From Rhipicephalus microplus (taxonomy: Eukaryota; Arthropoda; Arachnida; Ixodida; Ixodidae): a DNA stretch of 64,000 nucleotides. The translations under genes were made by a program, and so were the position numbers. Of the stretch, positions 62,516 through 64,000 are shown piece by piece (position 1 is the stretch's first letter; each line of letters starts with the position of its first letter). Below the pieces are notes generated by a model that was given only the letters and a program-made list of their open reading frames with translations, had not been told where the DNA came from and made no database searches. The stretch is from positions 241,927,088-241,991,087 of the forward strand of contig NC_134700.1 of the NCBI RefSeq assembly GCF_043290135.1, written 5' to 3'.

Positions 62516-62520
<5 letters not shown>
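61229..62520. other. Unassigned DNA
   Basis: No gene motif or repeat recognised. Confidence 0.4.

Positions 62521-62570
<50 letters not shown>
62521..62570. repeat. (AT)n microsatellite
   Basis: 25 uninterrupted TA units. Confidence 0.97.
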
Positions 62571-62571
<1 letters not shown>

Positions 62572-63028
62572 CGACAACACAGAAAGCAAATCAGGGCAAC
62601 ACCTGAATTTCGATTCAGTGACCCCTCGCTCCATAGCGCGCCGCCTTTGACAACTCTACCCCGCCCTATGATAGCGATTGCCGAAACTCCGTCTACGAAA
62701 TTGCGGTCAAAACTCTTTCAATAATATGAAAACTAAAGCGATTCACACTATTGTGGTTGAAGCTTTGCAATCGGCAATTAAGTGAATTTTCCCGAAACTT
62801 ACTCGTGGCCAAACCCAGAGTTGCAAACGCTGAGAAAGGCTTTTAAACAAAGGTGTTTCAATTAAAGAGAGAGTTCATGGCATGACGGTTAGATAAAATG
62901 TGAGAACGCTCTACGCGTTCAAGACTACAAATCTTTGCTACCTTTAGTTTGGCAATGTGCAAAGACACATAATTTTTATACTTATTATGATGTAGACATT
63001 TATTGCACTGAAACAGTGCCCAAACATG
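62571..63028. other. Unassigned DNA
   Basis: No gene motif recognised. Confidence 0.4.
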
Positions 63029-63272
63029 CTGCGGCTTTGTGGTCAACACCTACAATGATCGAGTTCCCCCTGCTCAGCCGAAGGTCACGGGTTCCATCGG
63101 GATTGTGGCGGTCGCGATTCGATGTAGGCTAGAGACTCATGTACAATGCGATGTCAGAGCACGTGAAAGACCACCAGATGGCAGAAATTTCCGAAGCCTA
63201 TACCTCACCAATATCTCCAATAATTATATTATGGTTATCACATTCAAAGCCCCAGATGCTATCATTTGTTCA
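63029..63272 (+). mobile_element. Diverged SINE of the second Ruka-like subfamily, forward orientation
   Basis: The head is decayed (GCTGCGGCTTTGTGG, then AAGGTCACGGGTTCCATCGGGA as B-box region). The body ATTCGATGTAGGCTAGAGAC, GCGATGTCAGAGCACG, CACCAGATGG and AGAAATTTCCGAAGCC parallels the 28.6-kb copy read in reverse. The tail is degraded (AAAGCCCCAGATGCTATC). Confidence 0.7.
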
Positions 63273-63350
63273 TGATTATGGAACATCAGTTGTCAAATTG
63301 AAGTAATGCAGTTTCCATGGGTTCGGTCCCGCGCATGATTGGGAAACGAT

Positions 63351-63642
63351 AGGAAGTTTTAGAATACCGTTTTTAAGCGCTGCGGGCGTTGCGGGCGTAG
63401 CGGCCGCCATATAAGTTTTAGAATAGCGTTTGCCCGGCTGCGAACCACAACGCACGATCGCAGCGACACCGTAGCCTCGAAACCAGCGCTTGCGGGCCAC
63501 ATGCGGGCCGCCATTACCGCACGCAATTTCGGATTTTTTGCGTGCGGTTCGCGAACGTGAACGCCAACTCACGTTACGACGCATGCGCAGTGGCAGCGAC
63601 CGCACCGCAAGGGCTCGCGGTGCGCTATTCTAAAGCTCCCTA
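63351..63642. mobile_element. GC-rich MITE-like element with terminal inverted repeats
   Basis: AGGAAGTTTTAGAATA at the left and TATTCTAAAGCTCCCT at the right form 16-bp inverted repeats with two mismatches. A second left-end copy (GTTTTAGAATAGCG) lies 60 bp inside, at 63,415, so the left end is duplicated. The interior is GC-rich (GCGGGCGTAGCGGCCGCC, GACGCATGCGCAGTGG). No transposase frame is present. Confidence 0.65.
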
Positions 63643-63845
63643 ATAGATAGATGGTCGCTTGCGGTACAAATCACTCCAGCTTTAATATTTCGCTGATGGA
63701 TGCTATAGGGGGCTGTAACGCCTCTGCATAAAAAGCTACTTTGCATGTTAACTCTTATAAACGTGCCATTTGTATGTGTAAAATGAAGCAGCAACGACTT
63801 AGTCTAAATTTGCAACCTCCTATTAGTGCATTGGTGGTGCGCAAG

Positions 63846-64000
63846 GAAGAGAGAAATAAAAGAAAGGAAAGACAGAGAGGGTAACTACCGAAAACCTCGA
63901 TTGGCTACCCCGGGTATGACAAAGAGAAATGAAGCTCGAAAGAATGAGAGAAGTTTAGTTCACGATGGTGACGCAGAAACGTCAAAACAACTGCACAATC
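63846..64000 (-). mobile_element. 3' end of an I-group LINE, running off the window
   Basis: Plus-strand GGAAAGACAGAGAGGGTAAC and TTGGCTACCCCGGGTATGAC parallel the 3' UTR terminus of the LINEs at 6.5 and 52.2 kb. The upstream part lies beyond the window edge. Confidence 0.5.

Overview
The window looks like intergenic DNA from a hard tick (Ixodidae), probably a metastriate tick close to Rhipicephalus. The strongest sign is the tRNA-derived SINE that recurs through it. Its body contains GGGGTTTAACGTCCCAAAAC, and its tRNA-like head carries RNA polymerase III A and B boxes, matching the Ruka-type SINE described from Rhipicephalus. The assignment rests on recognising these repeats; no database was searched. 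I see no convincing host protein-coding gene, no rRNA, no functional tRNA, no CRISPR array and no bacterial-type operon.

Layout. 1-6.45 kb is mostly unassigned, with one SINE near the left edge. 6.47-11.7 kb (minus strand) is a decayed non-LTR retrotransposon of the RNase H-bearing I/Jockey/R1 group (copy A). 12-15 kb is a small SINE and unassigned DNA. 15-21 kb holds a MITE-like repeat, a strong hairpin beside an AT array, a decayed RTE/BovB-type LINE (16.08-18.11 kb, plus strand), SINEs and GC-rich tandem repeats. 21-28 kb holds a second MITE-like copy and two elements that carry tetranucleotide arrays. 28-52 kb is mainly SINE fragments, a composite dispersed repeat, microsatellites and local duplications. 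52.2-57.2 kb (minus strand) is a much better preserved I-group retrotransposon (copy B), cut short at its 5' end and flanked by a perfect 13-bp target-site duplication. 58.6-64 kb is dense in SINEs, including one full-length copy with intact promoter boxes and a perfect 15-bp duplication, plus a GC-rich element with terminal inverted repeats.

How it works together. The coding capacity is entirely retrotransposon-derived: a nucleic-acid-binding ORF1 with three zinc knuckles, and an ORF2 combining an apurinic-type endonuclease, reverse transcriptase, RNase H and a C-terminal cysteine/histidine motif. ORF1 and ORF2 are separated by the same 4-nt gap in both copies, which suggests coupled translation. 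Neither ORF2 is intact. The SINEs encode no protein and must borrow LINE machinery from somewhere in the genome. The most interesting non-coding signals are a recurring small GC-TTC-GC hairpin at the ends of otherwise different repeats, two oppositely oriented elements with a conserved flank beside tetranucleotide arrays, and several precise target-site duplications, one around a SINE fragment of only 56 bp.
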